Assembly (NCBI RefSeq): GCF_001642735.1
Contig: NZ_LWHM01000027.1
Span: forward strand, 1 to 64,000
Origin: Pseudohongiella nitratireducens
GTDB lineage: Bacteria; Pseudomonadota; Gammaproteobacteria; Pseudomonadales; Pseudohongiellaceae
Length of the DNA stretch: 64,000 nt
Direction: 5' to 3'
A program made the position numbers and the translations under genes. How positions within the stretch are numbered: position 1 is the stretch's first letter; every line of letters starts with the position of its first letter. Below, one piece after another: positions 34,079 to 43,456 of the stretch. The notes beneath the pieces are model-generated. The model was not told the origin of the DNA. It made no database searches and saw nothing but the letters and a program-made list of their open reading frames with translations.

Positions 34079-35914
34079 ATGTGTGGAATTGTAGGGGCAG
34101 TAGCTCAGCGTAATGTAACAGGCATTCTGGTTGAAGGACTAAAGCGACTTGAGTATCGAGGATATGATTCAGCCGGTGTGGCAGTGCTTGAGACAGAAAA
34201 TAATCATCTGAAATGCCTTAAATCAGTTGGAAAGGTTAACCAGCTGGCTGAAAAAGTTGCTCAGAATGATATTGACGGGCAAACCGGAATTGCTCATACC
34301 CGATGGGCAACACATGGTGTACCCAGTGAGGATAACGCTCATCCTCATGTATCTGGCGACAGGTTTGCACTGGTTCATAATGGCATTATTGAAAATTACT
34401 CCGCGTTAAGGAAAAGTCTGCAACAGGATGGATATCAGTTTATTTCTGAAACTGATACAGAGGTCGTTGTACATCTTATACACAAACTATGCACTAAAAA
34501 TGGATTGTCTTTATTAGAAGCTGTAAAAACCATGGTAAAAGATTTACATGGCGCTTACGGTTTATGCGTTATCGATAAAGAACAACCTGATCGCCTTATT
34601 GTTGCCAGAAGCGGTAGCCCATTAGTGATAGGCGTTGGCATAGGTGAAAACTTTGTAGCATCTGATCCGCTTGCTCTGGGGCAAGTTACAGATCAATACA
34701 TTTACCTTGAAGAAGGTGATATTGCAGAAGTTACAAAAGACAATATTGATATCTTTGCTAACGGTGAAATTGTTAACCGGGAAGTGACAAGAATTCGTGG
34801 TGAAATTGATGATGTGACTAAAGGTGACTATGGTCACTTTATGCTCAAAGAAATATATGAGCAAAGCAGGGTGATTCAAAATACCTTGAATGGCAGAATC
34901 AGTGCCGAACATGTTCTTGAAGAATCCTTCGGGGTTAAGGCAAAAGCGATATTTGATCAGATAACGTCTGTACAAATAGTCGCGTGTGGTACCAGTCATC
35001 ATGCAGGCTTGATAACCAAGTATTGGTTGGAAAGCATAGCTGGTATTCCCTGTCACGTAGATATTGCCAGTGACTACAGGTATCGAAGAATAATAGTTCA
35101 ACCAGGCACTTTATTTGTTACTATTTCTCAGTCAGGAGAAACAGCAGATACATTGGCTGCGTTAAGGTATGCAAATGAACTGTCGTATGTAGCCAGTATG
35201 GCAATCTGCAACGTTGCTACCAGCTCCCTGGTTCGGGAATCAGATTTTTCCTTGTTAACAATGGCCGGGCGTGAAATTGGTGTCGCTTCTACCAAAGCGT
35301 TTACAACGCAACTGGTTGCATTACTGCTAATGACACTTGTACTTGGTAGAAGACATGGCCTGACAGAAGAGAAAGAATCAGGGTATGTGCATGACCTGCA
35401 TAAATTGCCAGCCCTGGTAACAGATGTGTTAAAGCAGGATACAGCAATCCAGCAGCTTTCCATTCAATTTGCTGACAAACACCATGCATTGTTCCTGGGA
35501 AGAGGACCGCAATATCCGGTAGCGAAAGAGGGCGCTCTAAAACTTAAGGAAATCTCCTATATCCACGCTGAAGCTTATCCGGCCGGAGAGCTGAAACATG
35601 GACCCCTGGCACTGGTCGATGACAGAATGCCAGTGGTGGCTGTTGCACCTAATGATGAACTTCTGGGTAAATTAAAAGGGAACCTGGCTGAAGTCAGCGC
35701 ACGGGGTGGTAAGCTGTTTGTGTTTGCAGACGAAAGTGCAGGCTTTGATGATGAAGAAGAATATCAATTGATCAAACTGCCAGCTGTACCTGAAGTGCTG
35801 GCCCCAATACTTTATACCATTCCACTTCAGCTTCTTTCCTATCATGTAGCGATACTTAAAGGCACCGACGTGGATCATCCCAGGAACCTGGCGAAGTCGG
35901 TTACGGTAGAGTAA
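34079..35914 (+). CDS. glmS: Glucosamine-6-phosphate synthase (isomerizing)
   Basis: A 611-aa enzyme. The first residue after Met is the catalytic Cys (MCGIVGAVA) of the N-terminal glutamine amidotransferase domain, with [10 protein letters not shown] and HTRWATHG. Two SIS domains follow ([14 protein letters not shown], then [13 protein letters not shown]). The C-terminus ends [13 protein letters not shown], as usual. It makes glucosamine-6-phosphate from fructose-6-phosphate and glutamine. The 14-bp spacer to glmU leaves no room for a ribozyme. Confidence 0.98.
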   Translation: MCGIVGAVAQRNVTGILVEGLKRLEYRGYDSAGVAVLETENNHLKCLKSVGKVNQLAEKVAQNDIDGQTGIAHTRWATHGVPSEDNAHPHVSGDRFALVHNGIIENYSALRKSLQQDGYQFISETDTEVVVHLIHKLCTKNGLSLLEAVKTMVKDLHGAYGLCVIDKEQPDRLIVARSGSPLVIGVGIGENFVASDPLALGQVTDQYIYLEEGDIAEVTKDNIDIFANGEIVNREVTRIRGEIDDVTKGDYGHFMLKEIYEQSRVIQNTLNGRISAEHVLEESFGVKAKAIFDQITSVQIVACGTSHHAGLITKYWLESIAGIPCHVDIASDYRYRRIIVQPGTLFVTISQSGETADTLAALRYANELSYVASMAICNVATSSLVRESDFSLLTMAGREIGVASTKAFTTQLVALLLMTLVLGRRHGLTEEKESGYVHDLHKLPALVTDVLKQDTAIQQLSIQFADKHHALFLGRGPQYPVAKEGALKLKEISYIHAEAYPAGELKHGPLALVDDRMPVVAVAPNDELLGKLKGNLAEVSARGGKLFVFADESAGFDDEEEYQLIKLPAVPEVLAPILYTIPLQLLSYHVAILKGTDVDHPRNLAKSVTVE

Positions 35915-35931
35915 GTATAAAGGTTGGCGTT

Positions 35932-36708
35932 ATGACATTTCGTGCTGCGATAGATTCGCTGGATATTGGCAAGGGTTATTTATTGCCTGAGACCTGGCGC
36001 CAGGGGCGTACGGCATATGGTGGATTGACTGCAGCTTTGACACTCGCTGCAGCTCATCAATCGGAGTCAGCGCAACTGCCTCCGTTAAGATCTGCACAAG
36101 TGTCGTTTATAGCGCCGGCCATAGAAGTAATGACTTTTCAGCCAGTAGAGTTAAGAAAGGGCAAGTCTGTTGTTACCATGAATGTGGATTGTTTCAGCGG
36201 CGATACCCTGGCCGCGCGTTCATCTTTTGTTTTTGCCAGAGATAGAGATAGCCAGATACACCATGCCTTCCATCACCAGCCTGATGTCAAATCTCCGACT
36301 GAATGTCCTGCTATACCAGAACAAGGGCAAAAACTTATGCCGGATTTTGCTCGCCATTTCGACATTCGCCCTGCAGGTGGATCATTACCTCTGTCCGGTG
36401 CGGTAAATCCGGAGTTACTAGCCTGGGCAAGGCACCGGGATGCTGATCAGGTTCATCCCGAAGTCGCGTTGCTCGGGCTGGCGGACTGTTTGCCGCCAGC
36501 TGCTTTTACAGCCTATACCACGCCGGCACCTATCAGTTCGGTTAACTGGTCATTGGATTTTATTGCACCAGTCAGTGCCAATGGCTGGTTTTTGCTGCGC
36601 TCATTCAGTCGTCAGGCAGGCAATGGCTATTCCAGCCAGGAAATGGAGATCTGGGATGAATCAGGCAACCTGGTATCGATAGGGCGCCAGTTAGTCGCGA
36701 TATTTTAA
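35932..36708 (+). CDS. Acyl-CoA thioesterase family protein (TesB-like double hot-dog)
   Basis: A 258-aa protein with an N-terminal hot-dog half (WRQGRTAYGGLTAALTLAAA, then RSAQVSFIAP) and a C-terminal half (SVNWSLDFIAP, then GNGYSSQEMEIWDESGNLV). These are typical of acyl-CoA thioesterases of the 4HBT_3/TesB-like group. It probably hydrolyses acyl-CoA; the substrate is unknown. It follows glmS by 17 bp and its stop overlaps that of the convergent hexR gene by 4 bp. Confidence 0.8.
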   Translation: MTFRAAIDSLDIGKGYLLPETWRQGRTAYGGLTAALTLAAAHQSESAQLPPLRSAQVSFIAPAIEVMTFQPVELRKGKSVVTMNVDCFSGDTLAARSSFVFARDRDSQIHHAFHHQPDVKSPTECPAIPEQGQKLMPDFARHFDIRPAGGSLPLSGAVNPELLAWARHRDADQVHPEVALLGLADCLPPAAFTAYTTPAPISSVNWSLDFIAPVSANGWFLLRSFSRQAGNGYSSQEMEIWDESGNLVSIGRQLVAIF

Positions 36709-37574
36709 AAGTCTGAACCGCCAGGTTTCTGGGTGCGCAAGGATTTCAGGCTCTTGTTCATTCGTTTCAGGTAATCCTTCAGTTGATCCTTACGCAGGCG
36801 GGCTACCCCCATAGCCAGCACATCAATGACCAGCAGGTGGGCAATTCGCGATGACACTGGCGTAAATACCTGCAGGTCTTCTTCCATATTGACATCGATC
36901 TGGATGCTGCACAGCTTGCTGAGTGGCGTGTCCTGTGGTGCCAGGCCAATAACGGTTGCACCTGCCTCCAGAGCTAACTCTACGCTTTGAATCAGAGCTT
37001 TGGTGCGACCTGACTGAGAAATGGCAACCAGGACATCCTGAGGGCTGAGGGAAATAGCTGACATGTGCTGAATGTGCGGATCAGTATAAGCAGCACTGGA
37101 TAACTGCAGCCGGAAAAACTTGTGCTGAGCATCCGAGGCGACGGAACCAGAGGCACCAAACCCGTAAAATTCGACCCGTTTTGCCTGGTTGATGGCGACA
37201 ATCGCCTGTTCCAGCGCCCGGGGATCCAGCTCATCACGAACAGTGATCAGTGAGCCTATCGTAGAATCGAACACTTTATGGCAGACATCAGCTATTGTAT
37301 CGGCGTCATCAACAGAAAACTGTGAATAGCTGCTGCTGGCACCGAGGTGCTGGGCTAGTTGCAACTTGAAAGACTGAAATCCATCAAAACCAAGTGCACG
37401 ACAAAACCGAACCACCGTGGGCTCACTAACCTGAGCCTGTGTCGCGACATCGACGATTCGCATGGTTAATACACCGGCGACATTTTCTATGACAAAGTCA
37501 GCAACTTTGCGTTCAGATTTCCGAAGGCTGTCTTTTTGATCCCGGATTCGACTAATCAGATTTTGCGCATCCAC
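36705..37574 (-). CDS. hexR: HexR-like RpiR-family regulator of carbon metabolism
   Basis: From GTG 37572-37574, behind GGAAG, this encodes 289 aa, usual for HexR; a longer ORF start at 37634 adds unlike residues. The N-terminal HTH domain reads RKSERKVADFVIENVAG, then IVDVATQAQVSEPTVVRFCRALGFDGF. The C-terminal SIS sugar-phosphate domain has FYGFGASGSVASDAQHKF. HexR senses KDPG and controls Entner-Doudoroff and central carbon genes in many gammaproteobacteria. None of its usual targets lies beside it here. Confidence 0.82.
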   Translation of the reverse strand: MDAQNLISRIRDQKDSLRKSERKVADFVIENVAGVLTMRIVDVATQAQVSEPTVVRFCRALGFDGFQSFKLQLAQHLGASSSYSQFSVDDADTIADVCHKVFDSTIGSLITVRDELDPRALEQAIVAINQAKRVEFYGFGASGSVASDAQHKFFRLQLSSAAYTDPHIQHMSAISLSPQDVLVAISQSGRTKALIQSVELALEAGATVIGLAPQDTPLSKLCSIQIDVNMEEDLQVFTPVSSRIAHLLVIDVLAMGVARLRKDQLKDYLKRMNKSLKSLRTQKPGGSDF

Positions 37575-37681
37575 TTCACACTTCCTGTTACACTGCAAAG
37601 TGCAATATATCAGGAAGGCAGGATCAGACGCCATCCCCCGTTTCAGTAATCCAGACTATTAGAGGTTCCCCAGGTAGTCAG

Positions 37682-38821
37682 ATGCCCATCGTAGAGGAAG
37701 TAAATGCCATCTCGGAAATTCCGGAGGCACTTTGGCAAACGTTAGCACCAACGCCATATCCGTTTTTACAGCGCGGTTTTTTACAGGCACTTGAAGACAG
37801 TCACTCTGTTTCTGCCAGTACCGGGTGGAAACCCCGGCACTTGCTGGTTAAAGATGGAGCTACGCTGCTGGCGTTTTTACCGATGTATGAGAAGTCCCAT
37901 TCTTACGGTGAATATGTGTTTGACTGGGCCTGGGCGGATGCATACCAGCGACACGGATTTCCTTATTACCCTAAGCTGGTGACAGCGATTCCCTTTACGC
38001 CGGTTGCCGGACCCAGGTGGCTTCTTCAACCCGGTGTAGACCCAAAAGAAATATTGACGCTACTGCTGAACAAGATTTCAGAAATATCAGATGCTGAAAG
38101 AATCAGTGGCTGGCATGTTCTTTTTCCGGATGACAGCGTAGTTTCTGCCCTCAGCAAGCAACCCCTTATTGAAAGAAATGCCTGTCAGTATCGTTGGCAT
38201 AACGCTGGCTACAACTCATTCGATGACTTCCTGGCTGTACTAAGTTCAAGGAAAAGGAAGAACCTGCGCAAAGAGCGGCGGGATGTGCAAGCACAGGGTT
38301 TTACGTTCCACACAGTAGCAGGCAAGGATATGACGCCAGAATTATGGCAGCACTTTTACCGCTTCTATCAATCAACCTACATGATACGAGGTATGCAGGG
38401 GTATTTAACTCCATCATTTTTCACCTTGATACAGGAAGGCATTCCTGATTCATTTTTCCTTGTCTTTGCGGAACTGGATCAAACGCTGGTGGCAGGTGCT
38501 ATTTTCTTTACAGGTGAAGATACGTTGTACGGCAGGTATTGGGGATGTGATGCGGACTATATGAACTTGCATTTTGAAACCTGTTATTACCAGGGTATCG
38601 ATTATTGTATTAACAATAACATCACGGTATTTGATGCCGGCGCACAAGGTGAGCATAAATTAAAACGAGGTTTTTATCCGGTAATTACAAAATCATTTCA
38701 CCAGATAGCTCACTCCGGTTTTGCAGAAGCCATCGCATCATTTTGTTATGAAGAAAAAGACCATGTTTCCACTTATGCACAGGAAGCAGAAACACTGTTG
38801 CCGTATAAGAAAGATCACTAA
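37682..38821 (+). CDS. FemAB-like GNAT-superfamily protein (PF04339 type)
   Basis: A 379-aa protein of the FemAB_like/GNAT group. It has PFLQRGFLQALEDSHSVS near residue 26, PVAGPRWLLQPG in the middle, then SSRKRKNLRKERRD, FYRFYQSTYMIRG and the end block GAQGEHKLKRGFYPV. Family members are predicted N-acyl- or peptidyl-transferases; substrates are unknown. It stands alone between hexR (divergent) and the response regulator (convergent). Confidence 0.78.
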   Translation: MPIVEEVNAISEIPEALWQTLAPTPYPFLQRGFLQALEDSHSVSASTGWKPRHLLVKDGATLLAFLPMYEKSHSYGEYVFDWAWADAYQRHGFPYYPKLVTAIPFTPVAGPRWLLQPGVDPKEILTLLLNKISEISDAERISGWHVLFPDDSVVSALSKQPLIERNACQYRWHNAGYNSFDDFLAVLSSRKRKNLRKERRDVQAQGFTFHTVAGKDMTPELWQHFYRFYQSTYMIRGMQGYLTPSFFTLIQEGIPDSFFLVFAELDQTLVAGAIFFTGEDTLYGRYWGCDADYMNLHFETCYYQGIDYCINNNITVFDAGAQGEHKLKRGFYPVITKSFHQIAHSGFAEAIASFCYEEKDHVSTYAQEAETLLPYKKDH

Positions 38822-38851
38822 ACGTTTTTGTCCAGATGGTAAAATTAAGAG

Positions 38852-39718
38852 CTAGCGGCGTTGACGACTCAGCCACTCACTGATGCTTTCAGTTGCATTG
38901 GCAGGTAATTCACGGAAGCGAAAAACCAGTTGTATAAATCCGGATTTCTCGTTCTTTTCTACAGCAGAAATTGCGTGTAGATAAGCTGGGATATCCTGTA
39001 TTGCTAGCGCACTGCCTTGCGATAAAGATATTGTCAATGAAGCGCTTGAGAAAAGTTCGGGGATATAGTCTGATCGCTTGGTAATGAGCACCAAGTCCTG
39101 AAGAGTAATGGATTTGATCATGCATTTAACCGAGTGGTCAGAAATTTTTGCAATTGCTGTACCGGCAGCTTTGCTGCCTCGTTCGTTTGCAGTATTGGCG
39201 TTGCCGCTTAATAATGGGCTTGCGTCAGCTTGACCTGCTGACTGAGAAGAGCGTTTTCCGGACAGGATGTCGACAGAACTGAAAGGTCCGCCTGATCCTC
39301 TTGAAGACATCCCTGAGTCAGACTGACCAGCAGTCAGTTTGCCGGACTTTCTCAGTAACTTTGTAACCTTGTGCATCAGGTCTTCGGGCGAAAAGGGTTT
39401 GCCCAGGTAATCACTGACGCCAGCATCGACTGCTTTAACAATATGCGATTTATCACCCAGGCTGCTTACCATCAAAAAGGGTAGTTCTTTGTGCTCGCTT
39501 TCATTGCGAATCCAGCGAACCAGATCCTCCCCGCTCATGTGAGGCATTTCCCAATCACTGATAACCAGATCAAATGATTGCCGGCTGATCAGAGTTTGGG
39601 CACGCCTGCCATCTCCTGCCTCCATGATTTCACTTTGGGGCAGAAACTTGCGCAACGTTCGCTTGGTCAAGTCGCGAATAAAGCTGGCATCATCACATAG
39701 CAGGATACGAAGTTTCAT
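38852..39718 (-). CDS. Response regulator with C-terminal PilZ-like domain
   Basis: A 288-aa protein. Residues 1-125 form a CheY-like receiver: acidic pocket DD near residues 9-10, phospho-acceptor Asp in DLVISDWEMP (about residue 55) and conserved Lys in DYLGKPFSPEDL. A Ser/Gly-rich linker (about 130-180) leads to a domain (VKCMIKSITLQDLVLITKRSD ... FIQLVFRFREL) resembling PilZ. A cyclic-di-GMP link is possible, but the classic RxxxR motif is not obvious. It is the last gene of a DUF4265-yaaA-regulator run. Confidence 0.7.
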   Translation of the reverse strand: MKLRILLCDDASFIRDLTKRTLRKFLPQSEIMEAGDGRRAQTLISRQSFDLVISDWEMPHMSGEDLVRWIRNESEHKELPFLMVSSLGDKSHIVKAVDAGVSDYLGKPFSPEDLMHKVTKLLRKSGKLTAGQSDSGMSSRGSGGPFSSVDILSGKRSSQSAGQADASPLLSGNANTANERGSKAAGTAIAKISDHSVKCMIKSITLQDLVLITKRSDYIPELFSSASLTISLSQGSALAIQDIPAYLHAISAVEKNEKSGFIQLVFRFRELPANATESISEWLSRQRR

Positions 39719-39727
39719 AGTCGTCGG

Positions 39728-40501
39728 TTAAGCTTCTTTTCGTAAAAAAACTGGTGCGTCAGGAGACGATTCAGAAGCAGCATAGCGATAGCCCGCCACA
39801 TCAAAGTCGATAATTTGGTCAGGGTTATCTACACGGTTCCGGATGACCCATGCTGCCATATAGCCTCTTGCTTTCTTGGCGAAGAAACTGATGATCTTGT
39901 ATTTTCCGTTTTTATAATCTTTAAAAACGGGGGAAATGACCGGGTGCTTCAATGTCTTTTTATCGACCGCTTTAAAGTATTCATTAGACGCCAGGTTAAT
40001 GACTGCGCTACTACGCTGGCTATCCAGCTCCTGATTAATGTGCTGGGCCAGGCGAGTGCCCCAGTATTCATAAAGCGAATTATTCGAACCATGCTTGAGG
40101 GCAGAACCCATTTCCAGGCGGTAGGGCTGAATTAAATCAAGCGGTCGCAATATCCCATACAGACCGGACAGGATACGAAGGTGTTTCTGGGCAAAGGTCA
40201 GGTCTTTACTGTCCAGAGAATAAGCCTCCAGTCCTTGATAGACATCACCGGTGAAAGCAAAGATAGCCTGTCGGGCATTGTCACTGGTGAACGGTAGTTG
40301 CCAGTTGAGGTTGCGCTGAAAATTCAGGTCGGCAAGTTTTTCACTGATATGCATCAGCGAAGAAAGCTGTTCCGGATTCAGTTTCCTCAATGTTGACATC
40401 AATGCCTTGGCGTCCTCGAGGAATTCGCCCTGGGTATGTTTTCGCACAGGCACAGGGGTTTCGTAATCCAGCGACTTGGCCGGAGAAATAAGCAATATCA
40501 T
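39728..40501 (-). CDS. yaaA: Peroxide stress protein YaaA
   Basis: A 257-aa member of the YaaA/DUF328 family: it opens LISPAKSLDYETP and contains LYGILRPLDLIQPYRLEMG and FFAKKARGYMAAWVI. Family members limit free iron and DNA damage during hydrogen peroxide stress and bind DNA. The window also encodes OxyR, the peroxide sensor, but about 21 kb away. Confidence 0.93.
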   Translation of the reverse strand: MILLISPAKSLDYETPVPVRKHTQGEFLEDAKALMSTLRKLNPEQLSSLMHISEKLADLNFQRNLNWQLPFTSDNARQAIFAFTGDVYQGLEAYSLDSKDLTFAQKHLRILSGLYGILRPLDLIQPYRLEMGSALKHGSNNSLYEYWGTRLAQHINQELDSQRSSAVINLASNEYFKAVDKKTLKHPVISPVFKDYKNGKYKIISFFAKKARGYMAAWVIRNRVDNPDQIIDFDVAGYRYAASESSPDAPVFLRKEA

Positions 40502-40524
40502 GTAAAGCCTCTTGGAATATGCAA

Positions 40525-41013
40525 TCAGTCAGCGCTGGCCAATGATTCCCACCAGTTCAGTGGTGAGCCATCCTCTGGGTCATAGACATTCCCATAGTAC
40601 CAGATGCTGTCTGGAAACTGTTTCAGCACAGCATCCAGGGTATCTTCGATTCGGCGAAAACCAATGGAGACATGAATGGTATAAACCAGCACGCCTGGGC
40701 TGCTGACATCTAAACGGCCCTGAATCAATTCGATTTCAGGTGTCAGTAACTCATTGATTCGGGCTGTGTTATGCTTGCCAAATACACGAATGCTTAAATT
40801 ACCGCCATGCGTGACAAGTTCGAAACCATTCGGTGTTTCCGCCGGAAAACGGATTAAGTCATCAGCGGCAAGCCCCGGCACAAACACCGGTGATTTGGTC
40901 AAGCGAAACTGCTGTTCACCCTGGGCGTCCGTTTGTACGTTGACTTTTTCCACGACGGCTTCGTCATTGCGGTTATAGCCGGCAATTAAAGGAATTTGTT
41001 GCGGTTCATCCAT
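40525..41013 (-). CDS. DUF4265-type protein of unknown function
   Basis: From ATG 41011-41013 this encodes 162 aa; the longer open frame to 41310 overlaps the divergent membrane gene and reads as low-complexity non-native sequence. The protein is acidic, with repeated beta segments (EVVEKVNV-like start, SPVFVPGLAADDLIRF, GNLSIRVFG) and the late block FPDSIWYYGNVYDPEDG. It resembles DUF4265 or a related family. It lies 23 bp before yaaA and is probably in the same transcript. Confidence 0.65.
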   Translation of the reverse strand: MDEPQQIPLIAGYNRNDEAVVEKVNVQTDAQGEQQFRLTKSPVFVPGLAADDLIRFPAETPNGFELVTHGGNLSIRVFGKHNTARINELLTPEIELIQGRLDVSSPGVLVYTIHVSIGFRRIEDTLDAVLKQFPDSIWYYGNVYDPEDGSPLNWWESLASAD

Positions 41014-41064
41014 TTTTGCATCGCTGTATTCAATTTGTCGCTCTATTGTAACGCGTGAAAAGCT

Positions 41065-41430
41065 ATGCTGGTACTGCTGGAAAAGATTGCCTCTGTTATG
41101 TCCCGAATCAAAAGCCTGATACAGCTCTGCTTTCTGCTTGCGCTGACTGGTACTGCCTGGTTGCTGGCTGCTGCGCCAGTGGCGATGCAGGACCAATGGC
41201 TGATACCCGGCATCGTACTGACAATGTGGCTGTTGATGGCCATGTCTATCACGGTGCTTTTTCGTCAACCCGCACAGGTAAATGGCGAACCAGAGGGATG
41301 GTGGCATCACACCAAGGCGAAAATGGGCCGGTGGTTAATGCAAGTATTGGCCTGGATTGTGATCGGTATTTGTCTTGCTTTGGTGATAATTTCGTTACAA
41401 TTAGCAATGAACTGGTTTCGCTACCATTAA
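41065..41430 (+). CDS. Small membrane protein, unknown
   Basis: A hydrophobic ORF with three predicted membrane segments (about residues 20-40, 45-65 and 95-115 from the first ATG). ATG 41098 (MSRIKSLIQ) may be the true start, giving 110 aa. A linker (GEPEGWWHHTKAKMGRW) lies between segments two and three. It is divergent from the DUF4265 gene and 31 bp before the thioesterase gene. No family recognised. Confidence 0.55.
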   Translation: MLVLLEKIASVMSRIKSLIQLCFLLALTGTAWLLAAAPVAMQDQWLIPGIVLTMWLLMAMSITVLFRQPAQVNGEPEGWWHHTKAKMGRWLMQVLAWIVIGICLALVIISLQLAMNWFRYH

Positions 41431-41461
41431 CAATAATGAGAAATGAGAACAGGAGTTATTG

Positions 41462-41866
41462 ATGGCTCTGATTGATGAGCATACTGACCCTTTGCCCGCA
41501 GGTGAACTGGCATTGCAGACACTCGCTATGCCCAAAGATACTAATGCCAATGGTGATATTTTTGGTGGATGGCTGGTATCACAAATGGACCTGGCTGCGG
41601 GTATTGCCACTAAACAAGTGACCCGGGGGCGCTCAGCCACCGTTTCCATTAAGAATGTGCATTTTCTGGCTCCCGTCAGTGTCGGGTCAGTGGTGAGCTG
41701 TTACGCCGAGGTAGTAGAGATCGGTCGTAGCTCCATGCAAATTAATATTGAGGTCTGGATCTCAAATTCACTGACCCACCAGCAACGCAAAGTGGCAGAG
41801 GGGCTATTTGTCTTTGTTGCCATTGACGAGAATGGCCGAACCCGTCGGATTCAGTCCAGGGAATGA
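41462..41866 (+). CDS. yciA: YciA-like acyl-CoA thioesterase
   Basis: From ATG 41462, behind AGGAG, this encodes 134 aa. It is a single hot-dog domain with the YciA/BFIT-type signature NANGDIFGGWLVSQMDLAAG (Asn-Gly-Asp in the catalytic region). GRSATVSIKNVHFLAPVSVG and a C-terminal EGLFVFVAIDENGR follow. Hydrolyses short to medium acyl-CoA; probably works as a hexamer. Confidence 0.88.
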   Translation: MALIDEHTDPLPAGELALQTLAMPKDTNANGDIFGGWLVSQMDLAAGIATKQVTRGRSATVSIKNVHFLAPVSVGSVVSCYAEVVEIGRSSMQINIEVWISNSLTHQQRKVAEGLFVFVAIDENGRTRRIQSRE

Positions 41867-41898
41867 TCCATTCTTGATGGGATAAAGGCTGGGCATTG

Positions 41899-41936
41899 TG
41901 TTTTGCCGGACAGAGTCAATCGCGTCCGGCAAAACA
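41899..41936. other. 13-bp inverted repeat between convergent genes
   Basis: TGTTTTGCCGGAC pairs with GTCCGGCAAAACA over a 12-nt loop, between yciA and the convergent transporter gene. The T and A runs are the wrong way round for a normal intrinsic terminator on either strand, so its role is unclear. Confidence 0.55.
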
Positions 41937-41952
41937 GACAGCCTACTTTCCT

Positions 41953-43329
41953 CTAGGTGACAGGTTGGGCCGGTTTCTCTTCGCTTTCGATCTGGTTGCC
42001 AAGCAGTTTGCTGGTAATCTTGCCACTGGTCATGGCACCGCTGACATTCAGTGCGGTTCGCCCCATGTCGATCAATGGCTCGATGGAAATCAGCAGTGCT
42101 GCCAATTCGACAGGTAAACCCATGGCTGGCAGTACAATCAGTGCTGCAAAGGTGGCTCCACCTCCCACGCCAGCGACACCGAATGAGCTGATCGTCACAA
42201 TACCAATCAGGGTCAGCAGGAACCCGGGGTCCATCGGGTTAATACCAACGGTGGGTGCTGTCATTACAGCGAGCATGGTGGGGTAGAGCCCGGCACAGCC
42301 ATTTTGTCCGATTGTAGCCCCGAAGGATGCCGACAGGCTGGCAATGGAAGGGGGTACATTGAGCTTGTCAATTTGCGTGCGGATATTCAGTGGAATTGTG
42401 GCTGCCGAGCTGCGAGTCGCGAATGCAAAGGTCAGAACCGGCCATATCTTGCGATAGAACTCCATCGGGCTGTTGCCGGACAGGCTGAGCAGCAACCCAT
42501 GCACGCCGAACATGATGGCCAGGCCCACATAAGAGGCAATGACAAAGCCAATCAGGTTAAGAATATCGGAACCGTTCGAGCCGGCGACGACGTAGGTCAT
42601 CAGGGACAAAATGCCATATGGCGTCAGGCTCATGACAATTTTTACCAGGCGCATGACGATCGCCTGAATGGTTTCAGTCCCTTTGCGAATGCTTTCAGCC
42701 AGTTCGGGTTTTTCGCGGCAGACCAGCAGGCCAGCCAGGCCAAACAGCATACCGAAAATCACCACCGCAATGATCGAGGTGTCGCGGGCTTCGGTCAGGT
42801 CAGCAAAGATATTGCGGGGGATAAATCGGACTATCACTTCCGCCAGGCTCAAACCGGCTACTGTGGGTTGCCGTGATTCCAGCACAGCAGCACGTGCTAT
42901 TTCGCGCTCACCACCCACCATGCCTTCAGCAGAGAGACCAAACAGGTTGGTAACAAAAATACCTACAACGGCAGCAATCATGGTCATGAACACCAGGATG
43001 GCAATCACCGAACCACCGATTTTTCCCAATGAAGCGGCATCCTGCAATTTCACCACGGCCGCGATCATGGTAACCAGAACCAGTGGCATGATGATCATTC
43101 TAAGTAGCGAGACATAAATATCGCCTGGCAGGTCCGTCCATACCAGTGTGGGCCGGATGGATTCTATGTCGCCACCGTGCAGTAACTGCAGGGCAAAACC
43201 AAACACGACACCCATAACCAGAGCTGTGAAGACTTGCCTGGATAGTGAAGTATCGGGCTTTTTAAGTTTGTATAGTGTAAATAGCAGGGCGATAAAGACA
43301 ATAATGCCAAGCGCAGTCAGAAATGACAT
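41953..43329 (-). CDS. tcyP: Sodium:dicarboxylate-family transporter, TcyP (L-cystine) type
   Basis: From ATG 43327-43329, behind GGAG, this encodes 458 aa. It is a DAACS-family symporter with eight or so membrane helices, FAFATRSSAATIPL (the re-entrant Ser-rich loop) and GATIGQNGCAGLYPTMLAVM in the transport core. The length and LLRMIIMPLVLVTMIAAVV match the TcyP/YdjN cystine importers better than glutamate carriers. Substrate is inferred from subfamily resemblance only. Confidence 0.78.
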   Translation of the reverse strand: MSFLTALGIIVFIALLFTLYKLKKPDTSLSRQVFTALVMGVVFGFALQLLHGGDIESIRPTLVWTDLPGDIYVSLLRMIIMPLVLVTMIAAVVKLQDAASLGKIGGSVIAILVFMTMIAAVVGIFVTNLFGLSAEGMVGGEREIARAAVLESRQPTVAGLSLAEVIVRFIPRNIFADLTEARDTSIIAVVIFGMLFGLAGLLVCREKPELAESIRKGTETIQAIVMRLVKIVMSLTPYGILSLMTYVVAGSNGSDILNLIGFVIASYVGLAIMFGVHGLLLSLSGNSPMEFYRKIWPVLTFAFATRSSAATIPLNIRTQIDKLNVPPSIASLSASFGATIGQNGCAGLYPTMLAVMTAPTVGINPMDPGFLLTLIGIVTISSFGVAGVGGGATFAALIVLPAMGLPVELAALLISIEPLIDMGRTALNVSGAMTSGKITSKLLGNQIESEEKPAQPVT

Positions 43330-43456
43330 GGCGTTCTCCACGGTTATTTTTTATTGTACTTTCACTTATATAGATTCGCTGGCGGGCTGGCAAGCCTGTC
43401 GGCGGATTCACTGAGTTCAGGCTCTGACAAATGCGGCCTGCTGTCCCAGCTGAAAT

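Noticed and set aside
40525-41310. Extended 261-aa version of the DUF4265 gene
   Set aside because: The upstream part is antisense to the membrane-protein gene at 41065 and has low-complexity Gln/His-rich sequence. The ATG at 41011-41013 gives a normal protein.
41899-41936. Inverted repeat after yciA as an intrinsic terminator
   Set aside because: The T and A runs are on the wrong arms for either strand, so no T-tract would follow the hairpin.
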